Shown piece by piece: positions 43,631 to 53,199 of a stretch of DNA of 64,000 nt; positions within the stretch are counted from its first letter, which is position 1, and every line of letters begins with the position of its first letter. Under the pieces are notes generated by a model. That model was given only the letters and a program-made list of their open reading frames with translations, had not been told where the DNA came from and did not search any database. The stretch lies in contig NZ_BMPD01000011.1 in NCBI RefSeq assembly GCF_014647415.1, positions 19,887 to 83,886 of the forward strand, given 5' to 3'. The translations under genes and the position numbers were made by a program. The stretch comes from Haloarcula sebkhae (lineage in GTDB: Archaea > Halobacteriota > Halobacteria > Halobacteriales > Haloarculaceae).

Positions 43631-44596
43631 ATGAGCGTCGACAACTCGCTGCCGGCTACCGACGAGTTGCCGGAAGGCCCGAACGGACTTCGGGACGTTG
43701 TCGCTGACCTCGCCGAAGAGGTCTCCCAACTGCGCGCGGAAAACGAACATCTACGCGAGCGCGTTGACGAACTCGAAGACGAGGTCGCCGAGCAAGAGTC
43801 CATCGAGTATCGCGGCGATACCAGAGAGATCGAGAACCTGTTCGTTGGTGGTATTCCAGTTGGGAAGAGCATCGCTTCGAACAAGCAGGGTCGGAAGAAT
43901 CTCAGTCGCCTCGTGTTCGGGAACCCAGATCCCGACGTCGAAAAGAGCGACATCGAGTCCCTCGTCGAGGACCACGGCACGGTCGAAGAGACGGTCACCA
44001 GCTCCAAGTCGACTGCCGAAGACCAGAGTGAGCCAGCACAGCACCGAGAGAACATGCTTCCGCTGCACCGGATGATGGTCGATATGCACTCTGGGGCAGG
44101 TGCGTCGCTCAGCAAGTCACAGAAACGTGCTGCGGCGCTGTACGAGCGGTTCGTGAACAAGGCCAAGGGCGAGACGAATCAGAACGTCACCCCGGACGGC
44201 CAGAAGTTCGCGATGAACACCGAGCAGGCCGTGGAAGTCCTCGAAGACGAGGGCCTGCTGGATGGCGTTAAACCACAGTCGTATTCCAAGACAGCCGGTC
44301 GTGTCATGCGCGATGTCCAGCGGTTCACGATTGTCGATGGAGATGCCCACAAGGACTGTGTTGACATCGACAAGTGCTCTGACCACGGCCTCATCAACTT
44401 CCGGCCTGGGAAGCCACACACCCTGACCGTAGCCAAGCAAAACATGAAAGCCAGCGTCCACAACGCTGACACTCCTGACAGCGCTGTCAGAACCGACGAT
44501 AAGAGCGAGAGCGAACAGGATACGGCCGAAGAGGACTCAAACACTACAGCATTCGACCAACTGAATCAGGCAACGGCGGTGAACGCTGATGACTGA
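43631..44596 (+). CDS. coiled-coil plasmid protein
   Basis: 321 residues from ATG 43631 (MSVDNSLPATDELPEG); the longer upstream frame is Arg/Cys-rich and rejected. Coiled coil at ~20-60 (EEVSQLRAENEHLRER), a middle region with LVFGNPDPDVEKSDI, then helices (LSKSQKRAAALYERFVNKA, SKTAGRVMRDVQRFT) and an acidic tail. Same plan as the gene at 31584. Its end and downstream region carry three CTGACA/TGTCAG palindromes that it or another factor may bind. Possible replication or partition protein. Confidence 0.7.
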   Translation: MSVDNSLPATDELPEGPNGLRDVVADLAEEVSQLRAENEHLRERVDELEDEVAEQESIEYRGDTREIENLFVGGIPVGKSIASNKQGRKNLSRLVFGNPDPDVEKSDIESLVEDHGTVEETVTSSKSTAEDQSEPAQHRENMLPLHRMMVDMHSGAGASLSKSQKRAAALYERFVNKAKGETNQNVTPDGQKFAMNTEQAVEVLEDEGLLDGVKPQSYSKTAGRVMRDVQRFTIVDGDAHKDCVDIDKCSDHGLINFRPGKPHTLTVAKQNMKASVHNADTPDSAVRTDDKSESEQDTAEEDSNTTAFDQLNQATAVNADD

Positions 44597-44862
44597 GCCG
44601 CGTTCTGACAGTGTTGTCAGTACGCTCGCGAGTAGGCTGTCAGATAGAGGTGAGCAACAAGAGCGGTAACCACTCCCCGACTAGCCCCCTGCGATAAAAT
44701 CCACACGAACGTGGTGCGTAACGTACGCTTGTTCTCGTTTCCGTAGAGTGACGTGAAATGACTTCCCATTTCCTTCCCTCTATGAGGTGTAGGAAAAGAA
44801 GTCTGAGAACGAACGATTCCATCTGACATCCTCTTGCATCGCCTTCTGACAACACTGTCAGA
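44475..44862. repeat. three CTGACA-N4-TGTCAG palindromes
   Basis: Exact 16-bp inverted repeats at 44475-44490 (fully palindromic, centre GCGC), 44605-44620 (GTGT) and 44847-44862 (ACAC). A half site CTGTCAG is at 44638. One is inside the coiled-coil gene, the other two behind it. Looks like a dimer-binding site set. Confidence 0.7.
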
Positions 44863-44989
44863 TAGCTCGTCAAACTAACTCCACGCCTTTTTGATCTCTA
44901 CTTTTACGACAGTCCTCAGGACTCAAGCAGTTCTTCTGATATTGTTCTCTCCGGTTTCTCCCCTCAGTCTGCTGACGCGGTGGATGAGA
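44597..44989. other. intergenic region with palindromes
   Basis: Holds two of the three CTGACA/TGTCAG sites. Short minus-strand frames here are not convincing. No gene assigned. Confidence 0.45.
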
Positions 44990-45203
44990 TCACTCAGGAA
45001 AGAGCAGATTTTGAAGCGGTTGCTCAAGCCCGCTGATGTAGTATGCAACAAGATCAATCAGGAATTTGGAGACGAGCACAATAAACAGGAGCGGGCCACT
45101 GGCTGCACTCGCAAGGCTGACTGGGTTGCCTTCTATGGATTCACGGGCGGTCAATAATACGGGTAATCCAATAGCAACGATTACCAGTCCCCTGTAAAAT
45201 GCC
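44990..45203 (-). pseudogene. membrane protein fragment cut by IS5-like element
   Basis: The frame reads TAFYRGLVIVAIGLPVLLTA and SGPLLFIVLVSKFLIDLVAYY and ends QNLLFPE: two membrane helices without a start. It meets the IS end at 45204. On the far side (46124-46182) a short frame MVITVINTQAAYLQERVQLL runs up to the other IS end and could be its beginning. Family unknown. Confidence 0.5.
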
Positions 45204-46123
45204 GTGTTGAATAGCGACCTAATCAGCTGGCATCGCGGAGTAGAAGGACGAAGCCGAGGAAATCGACTCTGCCTATGGAGATCGACATCCTCGACTTCAT
45301 TGAGCAGTGTCGGCATCTAGCTAAAGAAGCGTTAGGGAAGCATGCGGGCGAGCCCGCCAGCGGCGGGTTCGCCCGCTGGTTCACGTCGTCTTGCACTGTT
45401 TCCGGGTTGAAGAAGAGCACAGCTACCGTGAAATGCCGAATCGGCTGGAATACATGGCTGAAATCCGTGACGTGCTAGATCTTGATCAGGACGACCTCCC
45501 GGACTACACAACTATCTACAAGTCCTTCGATCGGCTCAAAATGTGGGTTTAGCGGGCGTTGCTGCGCGTTTCAGCGCAGCAACACCCACAGTCCGGCCAC
45601 ACAGCACTCGACAGCATATTCTTCGACCGCCGCGTCTCTTCATCTTACTACCGGCAACGCTCCGGAAACAGCGTTCAGACGCTGAAAGTGACGACATTAA
45701 CTGATGTGGAATCGCTTGCTGTGTTGGACGTACACATCTCAGCGCGCTGGCAACACGATACCAAGACCGGACCGCAGGTCGTCCGCCGGAATGCGGATGA
45801 CCTGCAGTCCGTCGCCGCCGACAACGGTTTCCAAGACTGGAACACCGAGTACGAGATCGCCGCACTAGATATCGACTACCTCGTCCACTACCGTGGGTCG
45901 TCGCTGAACGCAACCGCGAATAACGCACTTATCCGGGCAAAAGGCTACTCTCAGCGGTGGATAGCCGAAACCTCGTATTCAACAACGAAGCGCTCGCTCG
46001 GCGATGCCGTGCGAGCGCTCGGCTGGTATCGACAGTTCCGTGAAATTGTCCTAATGTTCGCCATCACAAACATAGAAACGCTCTGTGAGCCACTCTAACA
46101 GTGACTCAAGATCTATTCAACAG
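45204..46123 (+). mobile_element. IS5-like insertion sequence, degenerate
   Basis: About 920 bp between inverted ends TGTTGAATAG (45205-45214 region) and CTATTCAACA (46113-46122). It contains one broken transposase. No target duplication is obvious. The MITE at 46720 has the same ends. Confidence 0.75.
45275..46098 (+). pseudogene. IS5-family transposase with frameshift and stop
   Basis: Begins MEIDILDFIEQCRHLAKEAL. The frame shifts near 45380-45410, continuing as HSYREMPNRLEYMAEIRDVL and DDLPDYTTIYKSFDRLKMWV. A TAG at 45550-45552 replaces Trp. The catalytic region after it is well kept (GHTALDSIFFDRR, AADNGFQDWN, WIAETSYSTTKR). Confidence 0.8.
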
Positions 46124-46195
46124 AGCAACTGTACCCGCTCCTGTAAATAGGCGGCCTGCGTATTGATCACAGTTATGACCATTGGCCGTGACTAA

Positions 46196-46552
46196 TTAAA
46201 CCGTATCTCGGTCTGTGTAGGTATACCGACGTTTAATAAGGCCAGTCTCATTGAATACAAAGAAGTCGGCGAACCCAAATGAGACCTCGGTATCACCTTG
46301 TATACCGCTAAATGTCCCTCTCACCGCAACAGTCTCGCCTTCGTTGATGAGCGAGCTAATTTCATGCGCCCCATTAGATAGCGGCCGTTGGTTGATATAA
46401 AACTCCTTGAGAGCGTCTTTACTACGAATGTTTTCTTGCCCAGGGCGTTCATACACTATATTCTCATCGAAGAGGCTAAACACTGTATCGTGCTCTTCAG
46501 CATCGATTGCCGTGTAGTACGTCCGGACAGCATCTTCGTTCGTCTGTGGCAT
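46196..46552 (-). CDS. SnoaL-like/NTF2-fold protein
   Basis: 118 residues with the NTF2-like plan: VRTYYTAIDAEEHDTVFSLF, IVYERPGQENIRSKDALKEF and the strands TVAVRGTFSG, VSFGFADFFVFNETGLIKR. Such proteins bind or turn over small polar molecules; substrate unknown. Full length for the family. Confidence 0.85.
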   Translation of the reverse strand: MPQTNEDAVRTYYTAIDAEEHDTVFSLFDENIVYERPGQENIRSKDALKEFYINQRPLSNGAHEISSLINEGETVAVRGTFSGIQGDTEVSFGFADFFVFNETGLIKRRYTYTDRDTV

Positions 46553-46719
46553 AGTGGTACATACCCCTCAAAATAAAAATACTTCCCCATCTGGCCGCGG
46601 GCGATATAAAGGACATCAGAGAGTAGGATCGCTGCTGGAAGTTCCGATATCCAGACTTGTAACACCCAAATGTTGATTCCGACAGGCGTTATCGCTGTCA
46701 GCAATACCCCATCAAATTA

Positions 46720-46842
46720 CTGTGTTGAATAGCGATGCTGGTCGGGACAGTAGAAATTTGAGTCGACTTGTCAGGGGCTGGTGCCGATGATCTCAAAATC
46801 GGTGTCGTCTCACCGTGGTCCAGGGGACGCTATTCAACACAG
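46720..46842. mobile_element. 123-bp MITE
   Basis: Perfect 15-bp inverted ends CTGTGTTGAATAGCG (46720-46734) and its complement (46828-46842), with no coding capacity inside. The ends match the IS5-like element 600 bp to the left, which could have moved it. Confidence 0.85.
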
Positions 46843-46992
46843 CAGATATTCACGCTTTGGATACCGCCTATCGGGTTCAGCCGCGTTCTACAGTTGGCCT
46901 ATTTTAAGCGCTGTAACGGCTATACTCTATCCACCGTTCAATAGAGTGGGCATAGGTACCAGCGTGGGCTTCAGGCGGTCTTCGGTCGACAA

Positions 46993-47349
46993 TCATAGCT
47001 GAAGGATGGTAACGAGGGCAGCGGCGACTCCAGCAGCAGTGAGACACAGTCCAAGCGTCCCGAGCGCGTACATGCTTGCGCGTAGCCGGTCACCTGTCTC
47101 CCACATTCTGACGGATTGAACCGAAAACGAGGAATACGTCGTGAAGGACCCGCACGCACCGGTTCCAACGAGGAGCGCGGTGTCACTATTGAGTCCAGCA
47201 AAGACGACGAGTCCGAGCGCGAAACTTCCCACTACGTTTACCGCGAGCGTCGAGAACGGGAACCGGTCAGAGGCCAATAGCTGGCCAACCGTATAGCGTG
47301 CCACCGCACCGAGTGCACCACCGGTGCCAACGAGATGGGCTGGTTCCAT
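46993..47349 (-). CDS. crcB: CrcB/Fluc fluoride exporter subunit
   Basis: 118 residues, four membrane helices. Family landmarks [23 protein letters not shown] and [13 protein letters not shown] are present; the Phe/Thr/Tyr stretch lines the fluoride pore. Second of two adjacent crcB genes; ATG overlaps the neighbour's stop by one base. The pair probably makes a heterodimer. Confidence 0.95.
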   Translation of the reverse strand: MEPAHLVGTGGALGAVARYTVGQLLASDRFPFSTLAVNVVGSFALGLVVFAGLNSDTALLVGTGACGSFTTYSSFSVQSVRMWETGDRLRASMYALGTLGLCLTAAGVAAALVTILQL

Positions 47350-47759
47350 CAGTCACCGACCTCCGGTACCGGCGGCGTAACATCGATAATCCAGTGGGTG
47401 GCCTCCCGACCGAGCAGCACTGCCCCGAAGCCTAACACGTAACTCGTGGCAGCGTAGCCAACCGCCAACACTGGTGAAGTCGTGAGTGTGCCGATGATAA
47501 ATGTGCTGTAGGTGGTGAAGGAAGCGATGAATCCAGTCGCCATGAGCGTCCGACTGGAACCTGAGATCGTCCCGCTGAAGAGTTCCTCGTAGATCAGGAA
47601 TCCGAGGGCGAAGGAACCGATGACGTTGACTGTCAGCGTTGCCGCCAGTGAGTTGGGGACGGTAAGATCGACAAGGTATCTGAGGTTCGAGCCGGCGAAA
47701 CCGCCGATTCCGACCACGACGAGTGCTTCTACGTGTTCGATGGGGTGTGTTCGAGCCAT
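47349..47759 (-). CDS. crcB: CrcB/Fluc fluoride exporter subunit
   Basis: 136 residues, four helices: [39 protein letters not shown] and the last helix [17 protein letters not shown]. Partner of the following gene, and directly downstream of a fluoride riboswitch, so both should be induced by fluoride. Confidence 0.95.
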   Translation of the reverse strand: MARTHPIEHVEALVVVGIGGFAGSNLRYLVDLTVPNSLAATLTVNVIGSFALGFLIYEELFSGTISGSSRTLMATGFIASFTTYSTFIIGTLTTSPVLAVGYAATSYVLGFGAVLLGREATHWIIDVTPPVPEVGD

Positions 47760-47770
47760 GGCTGATGTTC

Positions 47771-47823
47771 AGTAGGAGTCATCAGCCAGAATGGCGGTTG
47801 GGACAGGCGGACTCCATCGCCCG
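47771..47823 (-). promoter_or_regulatory. fluoride (crcB) riboswitch
   Basis: Read on the minus strand, the leader has GGCGATGGAGTCCGCC, then AACCGCC and GGCTGATGACTCCTAC, in the order and spacing of the crcB-motif RNA: the GATGG...CC stem, the AACCGC linker and the CTGATGA..CCTAC end. It ends 11 bases before the first crcB ATG. A TATA-like run TTTTTAAAA lies at about 47870. Archaeal examples of this class are known. Confidence 0.9.
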
Positions 47824-47995
47824 AACAGCCCACATAGGGGCGTTAGTCTCGATTGACGCTGGTTACATTTTAAAAATATGATTCTCGGTGAGTCATACGA
47901 AGTGGTAACTACGCAGTAACTACCTAACGGCTGTTTCATGCAAGAATATGTCTGAAGAATAAGGTTTCAACAGGGCCAGACTACTGTAAGTGCGC

Positions 47996-48343
47996 TCACG
48001 CAACTTGCTGCCAAGATGGATTCATTTCGAGTTTTTGAATAGCAGATTGGAGCTCCGACTGAATCGCTCCATAAAATCGTTCTCGGCCAACAGGTGTCTG
48101 GATGCAAATAATGGCTGTTTCACTGGTAACCTTGAAAGCCGACAATCGCCACTGCTCATGCTGATGGGTCCATCTGCTGAGAACCACCGTTTGCTCATCC
48201 TGAACGGTGGATTTGCCCAACTCCCAACTCTGTCGGGTGAGATGAGACAGATCGAATGGCACCACAGCTGGTAACGTGGCGGAACCCTTACTTTCACCTC
48301 GATTGTTATGAACTGCCATATCACGATGTCTAGAATTATTCAT
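47996..48343 (-). CDS. hypothetical protein, 115 aa
   Basis: Starts MNNSRHRDMAVHNNRGE or eight codons later; the frame upstream is Cys/Arg-rich and not accepted. Has strands VVLSRWTHQHEQWRLSAFKV and SETAIICIQTPVGRERF and a helix AIQSELQSAIQKLE. Not recognised. Less acidic than usual. Confidence 0.45.
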   Translation of the reverse strand: MNNSRHRDMAVHNNRGESKGSATLPAVVPFDLSHLTRQSWELGKSTVQDEQTVVLSRWTHQHEQWRLSAFKVTSETAIICIQTPVGRERFYGAIQSELQSAIQKLEMNPSWQQVA

Positions 48344-48607
48344 CAAAAAGGTGTCTATCTGGGTAACTGGAACATAACCGCAACCTGAGGCGGGTATGAC
48401 ACAAACACCTGACACGAAACAGAGCGTGTAACTATGCGGTACGAAGAAACCGTCTGTATATTGCGGGGTACAAGCAGGGTTACATGGCCGATATGCGCGC
48501 TGGTCTTTGAGAACTCTCAGTTCGAAAACGGCAGCACAACTTCGACGGCTACCATCCGGTTTAGAGAGGTTGCGAGAACGTAGTAGGGTTGACCCGCCGG
48601 CGTCCAA

Positions 48608-48796
48608 ATTAACCAAGCAGAGTGCCTATTTTTGCTCGTCCAGCCGTGGCTGCGGAAGGTCTGCGGCCTGTCCAAGCAGGGCTTGGAACGGGCCGCTCAC
48701 ACCTTCGGCATCGTTCGTTCACTCAACCTAGCTGGTGAATCCACCGAGTCAATAATTGAATGTCTCGTTATCGGGGCTCTCCGCAATTCTACATAA
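48608..48796 (+). pseudogene. probable transposase C-terminal remnant
   Basis: A 62-codon frame without a start reads LFLLVQPWLRKVCGLSKQGL, then AAHTFGIVRSLNLAGEST and SIIECLVIGALRN to TAA. It resembles the end of some haloarchaeal transposases; assignment is weak and no IS ends were found. Confidence 0.35.
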
Positions 48797-48897
48797 GAGC
48801 GAGTTCAGTCAGAATCCCGGTGTCGTTGAGACGCGGGACGTCCGGAGAGGCCCGCGCCAGTGAGGGTATCGTGCGACACCGAACAGCGTCAGCGTGA

Positions 48898-49221
48898 TCA
48901 CGCCGCAGCAACGTCGGTGTCACCGCTGTCGAGAGTAATCTCGGCGTCAATCGCGTCGAAACGAACAATCGGCCGTTTTGAGCGGCCCGACTGCTCGAAC
49001 TTGATAACGTTCAGTGTCTCTAGTTCGGTCAGGTTTCGATGCACGTCCTTGAAATCCCGCTCAACGAGGTTAGCTGCCGCACGTATGCTCTCCGGCTCGT
49101 GTTCTCGAATCGCTCGCAGCAATTCGAGGTTGGTCGGACTGAGCAGGCGCTGTAGGTCAGCTTCATCGTCGAGGACAAGGACATGCCGGTGAGGGTGGTC
49201 TTGTCTGTCATTTTTTGAACC
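48898..49221 (-). pseudogene. HVO_A0114-type DNA-binding protein, 5' truncated
   Basis: The frame is open from 49221 with HRHVLVLDDEADLQRLLSP, then the helix-turn-helix part LELLRAIREHEPESIRAAAN, DFKDVHRNLTELETLNVI and KRPIVRFDAIDAEI. No ATG or GTG lies before the conserved part; TTG at 49120-49122 would lose half of it. Normally it is paired with a DUF6516-type protein, whose remnant lies directly upstream. A decayed antitoxin-like gene. Confidence 0.6.
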
Positions 49222-49250
49222 TCATCTATATGGCACCCTGAGACTCAGTC

Positions 49251-49451
49251 CTACGGTGGGAGTTCGTTGATCTCTCTCCGGAACCGGTCAAACAAGTCGA
49301 TGATCCCCGGAAATTCGATTTCCGTCACGTCGTCGCCAACGTGGCGTTCGTGGCCGTGCGGCCGTTCGTGTGCATTATCGTATCGGAGCAGCGTCTCGCC
49401 GTCAGTCGTTCCGTAGTGCATCGTGTAGTCGTACCCACACCAGCGTGTCAT
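49251..49451 (-). pseudogene. DUF6516-like protein, N-terminus missing
   Basis: 66 residues: YDYTMHYGTTDGETLLRYDN, AHERPHGHERHVGD and FPGIIDLFDRFRREINEL. This is the second half of a DUF6516-type protein (usually ~110 residues), the presumed toxin partner of HVO_A0114-type regulators. The first strands are gone. Confidence 0.6.
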
Positions 49452-49567
49452 AGAAGCGTTCCCAACCCCGTAGTGGCCACCCGCGGGCGGTCAGTACGGT
49501 TCATACGGTTGCGAAGGCCTGGCTCCCATCCCGAGCCAACCGCTAGTTTAGTTACGCGAGAACTGAC

Positions 49568-50044
49568 TCACCGATTGTGATCCATATTTAGTTCCGCTGT
49601 TGATGGTGAATCAGCGCTGGCTGGGCTGTTTACCGAGTCTTCAAATGCTGGGGACTCTGCCTGTTCACGCTGATCAGTGTCCTCGGACTGGGCCAACGTA
49701 TTCATCCGACGTTTGAATTCTTCGTCAGTAATTTCTCCCGTTGCGTACTGCTTGCGGAGTATCTCAATCGCTGAATCGGTATCTTCGTCTTCTGCACCTC
49801 GGTCAGTCGCGATTGATTGTTCGATCATCGCGTAGACCAGACATATCGAGCTCAGAATGCATCCGGCCCCAACGAAAAACAAGACAAGCACACCCGCTGA
49901 CACATGACTGGGATCGAGAAGATGCTCTCCGGCTGCAGTGAGCCAGCTACCCAGAAATATCACGCCGAGCACGAAGCTAGATACAGCCAGAGTTGCCTGG
50001 GGCCGCAGACTTTCAGGGATGAGCTGAGCTATCCGATTACGCAT
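49568..50044 (-). CDS. SHOCT-domain membrane protein
   Basis: 158 residues: two membrane helices (LAVSSFVLGVIFLGSWL, VLVLFFVGAGCILSSICLVY), a short acidic linker and a SHOCT motif AIEILRKQYATGEITDEEF, then a polar tail. SHOCT domains are short oligomerisation helices of unknown role. A second SHOCT protein is at 52159. Confidence 0.85.
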   Translation of the reverse strand: MRNRIAQLIPESLRPQATLAVSSFVLGVIFLGSWLTAAGEHLLDPSHVSAGVLVLFFVGAGCILSSICLVYAMIEQSIATDRGAEDEDTDSAIEILRKQYATGEITDEEFKRRMNTLAQSEDTDQREQAESPAFEDSVNSPASADSPSTAELNMDHNR

Positions 50045-50487
50045 GGGTGTCTCCTGTTCGGATATCTTTGGAGGGCATTCATATTTAGAAACACGTTGTT
50101 GATATAAAATATTTATTACAGCAGCTAAACGGCTGGATTAGTATCTGTGATGATTCTATGGGAGATACGCAGCACGGCTGACGAAATAGTATAAAAGTAA
50201 TGATGGTTACTGGGCGACGTAACAGTCAGTTCGCAGACGTACCGAACAGATGCCTATCTGTTTGGCCTTCTGTTTCGCTCTCATCCAACAATTAATCGAA
50301 ACAACATATGTCGTGTTGAGAAAATAGGGAACAATGTACGGTCTGGGATGATCACTTGCCAGACTGAATGTTTCTAGACATTTCTAGTTGTGAGTGAATG
50401 AATTCCTATTCTGTATTTAGTGGTACATAGTATTACGAACAGAAAATATCAATTATTAAGACAGTAATCTCCTGTGAACTTACCGTA
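50045..50487. other. intergenic region before alkaline phosphatase
   Basis: AT-rich, divergent promoters. No gene, repeat or known riboswitch seen. Confidence 0.45.
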
Positions 50488-51945
50488 ATGACGGGAAATT
50501 CTGATTCGCAGCAAGGCGCTGGATCTGCCAAACCAATCCGTGAGCGAATTAATACATCCCGGCGAACACTTCTTAAGTCAGTTGGGGCGACCGTTGGGGT
50601 TGCTACAATAGGTGGTACAACAGTTACTGCAGCTACACAGCAGTCGGATCAAAATAATATTATTATGTACGTTGGTGATGGCCAGGGTACGTCTCATATC
50701 AGTATCGGCCGATATCTCAAAGCCTATCAGGAAGACCCCGATGCGTTCCCACAGAATACCCGCAGTGCAGAGTATAATTTTGACCGTCATGACAACGTCG
50801 GTCTCACCACAGTACATCCACATGACCCCGACGAGGTAATCACTGACTCAGCGGCGGCAGCTACAACGTTTAGCGCCGGTGTAAAAAGCTACAATGGCGG
50901 CGTTGGCGGTGTTGAGGATAACGGCGAGTTCCGGGAAGTCACGACAATTCTTGAAGCGGTCCGAGAACAGGGGTATGCAACTGGACTGGTCACCACTGCG
51001 CGGATGACGCATGCCACACCCGCAGCTTTCGCATCACACGTCCCTGACCGCGATCAAGAGGACGAAATCGCAAGACAATACGTTGACGACCAGAACGTGG
51101 ACGTGCTATTTGGTGGTGGCAGACGACATTTCCTCCCGGGAAGCCGTGACGACGGGCGTGACATTACACAGGAGTTCCAGGATCAAGGATACAACTACGT
51201 GACCACTGAAAGTGAGCTTGACTCCGTAAATGAGGCGCCAACGCTTGGCCTCTTCGCCCCAGATAGTCATATGAGCTATGTGCTTGACCGGATGGGAGAT
51301 GAGTCTGAGGAACCAAGTCTGCCGAAGATGACTGAGAAGGCAATAGACATTCTTGAAGCGGAAAGCGGTGATAATGGGTTCTTCCTCATGGTTGAGGCTG
51401 CACGAATTGACCACGCTTCACATGCCAATGATTTCGCGGTTGCCCACGAGCAGACGGAGGCAGATGACGCTGTTGGAGTCATACTTGATAGGGCTGCAGA
51501 AACGGCCAATGATACCCTCGTTATCTCAACAGCGGATCATGAGTGTGGCGGCCTCTCACTCGGTACTGAAGGCCCCTATGACGTGAACTATGATGTCTTG
51601 GATAACGTTACAGCCAGCGGCGAGGCAATGAATGAGGCAATCAGTGGAGTTGAGGAGGAATTCGGTGATGAGGGTGCAGATGAAATTGCTGATTTGATCG
51701 AAGAGTTTGGTGGGTTTGAGCCGACTGAGACAGAGGTCGACGCCGCACTCGGTTATGGGGTCGGGATGAAAGACGTAATCAACGAACGCGCTCGGATCGG
51801 TTGGACTACGGTTGGACACACCGGTGAAGAGGTCCCCACGTTCGCCAGCGGGCCGAATGCCGAACAGGTGAATAGTATGCACGATCATATCGATTTGGCA
51901 AACATCATGTTCGAAACAGCTGGCATCGATAACCCTAATAGGTAG
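50488..51945 (+). CDS. phoA: secreted alkaline phosphatase
   Basis: 485 residues, PhoA superfamily, hydrolysing phosphate monoesters outside the cell. Tat signal with SRRTLLKSVGATVG at 24-37. Metal and catalytic motifs: YVGDGQG (Asp64), DSAAAATTFSAG with Ser121 as the nucleophile, TTARMTHATPAAFASH, VEAARIDHASH, TADHECGG and VGHTGEEV. Stands alone; phosphate starvation control is likely in this family but no box is recognised. Confidence 0.95.
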   Translation: MTGNSDSQQGAGSAKPIRERINTSRRTLLKSVGATVGVATIGGTTVTAATQQSDQNNIIMYVGDGQGTSHISIGRYLKAYQEDPDAFPQNTRSAEYNFDRHDNVGLTTVHPHDPDEVITDSAAAATTFSAGVKSYNGGVGGVEDNGEFREVTTILEAVREQGYATGLVTTARMTHATPAAFASHVPDRDQEDEIARQYVDDQNVDVLFGGGRRHFLPGSRDDGRDITQEFQDQGYNYVTTESELDSVNEAPTLGLFAPDSHMSYVLDRMGDESEEPSLPKMTEKAIDILEAESGDNGFFLMVEAARIDHASHANDFAVAHEQTEADDAVGVILDRAAETANDTLVISTADHECGGLSLGTEGPYDVNYDVLDNVTASGEAMNEAISGVEEEFGDEGADEIADLIEEFGGFEPTETEVDAALGYGVGMKDVINERARIGWTTVGHTGEEVPTFASGPNAEQVNSMHDHIDLANIMFETAGIDNPNR

Positions 51946-52158
51946 ATCTGAGTCCTGTCAGAAGGAATTTATATAAATTCCGTATAGCGGTATGCATTTA
52001 CGTCAATGTTTGCTGAACTACCGTATAGAAAAGACTAGCCAGTGTGCTTGCGAACTGGCCAGTGTTCTACCCTCTTCGTAAAAGGCTATCTTGACCTTCC
52101 GGAGAAATCATGTTCCGTTTCCGGGATTATTAAGTTGTAAAATAGTAATAACGTAGGT

Positions 52159-52563
52159 GTGTTCGAATTGGTCCACCGATATGCCCCTCAAAGCCCCACT
52201 GGTCGAACTGCGATTGCCATCGTGGCCTGTTTGATTGGTGTCCCAGCACTCGTTTTCGGGCTCTTTGCGCTGACTGGAAGCATCGCGTCAGGGGCATTGT
52301 TTCTATTGCTCAGCACCGTCACACTCAGTGTCGCCGGACAATTGATACGTGGGGTCATTCGCCAGGCAAATGCGGCCCCTGCCGATAGTCTACAGGACGG
52401 GCAGCAGTTAGACGAACCAAACCAAACGCCAGTTGAAACGCTGCGGCAGCGGTATGCAGAAGGTGAACTTGATCAAGAAGCGTTTGAGCGGCGTCTTGAC
52501 CAACTCATAGAGACAGAGGAACCAGAACAGCAGACAACCGAGCGCGAACGTGTCTTAGAGTAA
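52159..52563 (+). CDS. SHOCT-domain membrane protein
   Basis: 134 residues from GTG. Two helices (IAIVACLIGVPALVFGLFAL, GALFLLLSTVTLSVAG) and a C-terminal SHOCT (VETLRQRYAEGELDQEAFER), then an acidic tail. Same plan as the gene at 49568; the alkaline phosphatase lies between them. Confidence 0.85.
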   Translation: MFELVHRYAPQSPTGRTAIAIVACLIGVPALVFGLFALTGSIASGALFLLLSTVTLSVAGQLIRGVIRQANAAPADSLQDGQQLDEPNQTPVETLRQRYAEGELDQEAFERRLDQLIETEEPEQQTTERERVLE

Positions 52564-52953
52564 TTCCCCATATTGACCGTAGAGTCCTGATTTGGGCTGC
52601 TATCCCAGTATCCTGGCTGAGCGGAGTCCCCACTGTGCAGGCAATACCGCAATTTGCCGTTCTGTACCTCCACCATCGCTGAACAGTGGCTATCTCTAAA
52701 CTCAGTCAGCTCTTTTTCTGCCCTGTCCTAACTGTCGTAGCCCTCTAGGTGTACGTCCGGTAATATAGGCTTGCGGCCACAATATCTATGTCTCTGTGAT
52801 GGATCGGCTCCAGCCACTAGCATTCGGGAGCACGCTCATGAGAAGCACGTTGTTGGTGAGTCAAAGCATAGTTCGAACAACCTTTTTGAGAGCTTCTTGA
52901 CCATCTATTCACACTGCGAATAGTGAATCAATTGGCTAATGGATAGAACTGGC
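52564..52953. other. intergenic region
   Basis: No reliable frame on either strand and no repeat seen. Confidence 0.4.
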
Positions 52954-53199
52954 TCACTTGGTCCAGTCAATATCCGCGCTGTCTCTGTCTGTGTGCTCAT
53001 CTACGGCCCGCGAGACGATAGTCTCCACCACTCGGTCCCCACCTTTCGCATTTGACTTAGTTTGTTCATACCACTCTCGGCCAAACTCGGCTACATGACT
53101 ATTATCCCACCATAGAGAAACGGTATCGCTGCCGACGATTAGTTTCACCTCGATCTGCTTTCTGTCTGTGTTAACCTCAGTAGAGTTGTCTTTTTGCAT
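52954..53199 (-). CDS. hypothetical protein, 81 aa
   Basis: Strand-rich middle (IEVKLIVGSDTVSLWWDN) and a helical end (EWYEQTKSNAKGGDRVVETI) with an acidic C-terminus. Not recognised; good haloarchaeal composition. Confidence 0.6.
   Translation of the reverse strand: MQKDNSTEVNTDRKQIEVKLIVGSDTVSLWWDNSHVAEFGREWYEQTKSNAKGGDRVVETIVSRAVDEHTDRDSADIDWTK

Noticed and set aside
43152..43634. 160-codon + frame before the coiled-coil gene
   Set aside because: Ser/Arg/Pro-rich with no haloarchaeal composition; region holds strong hairpins instead.
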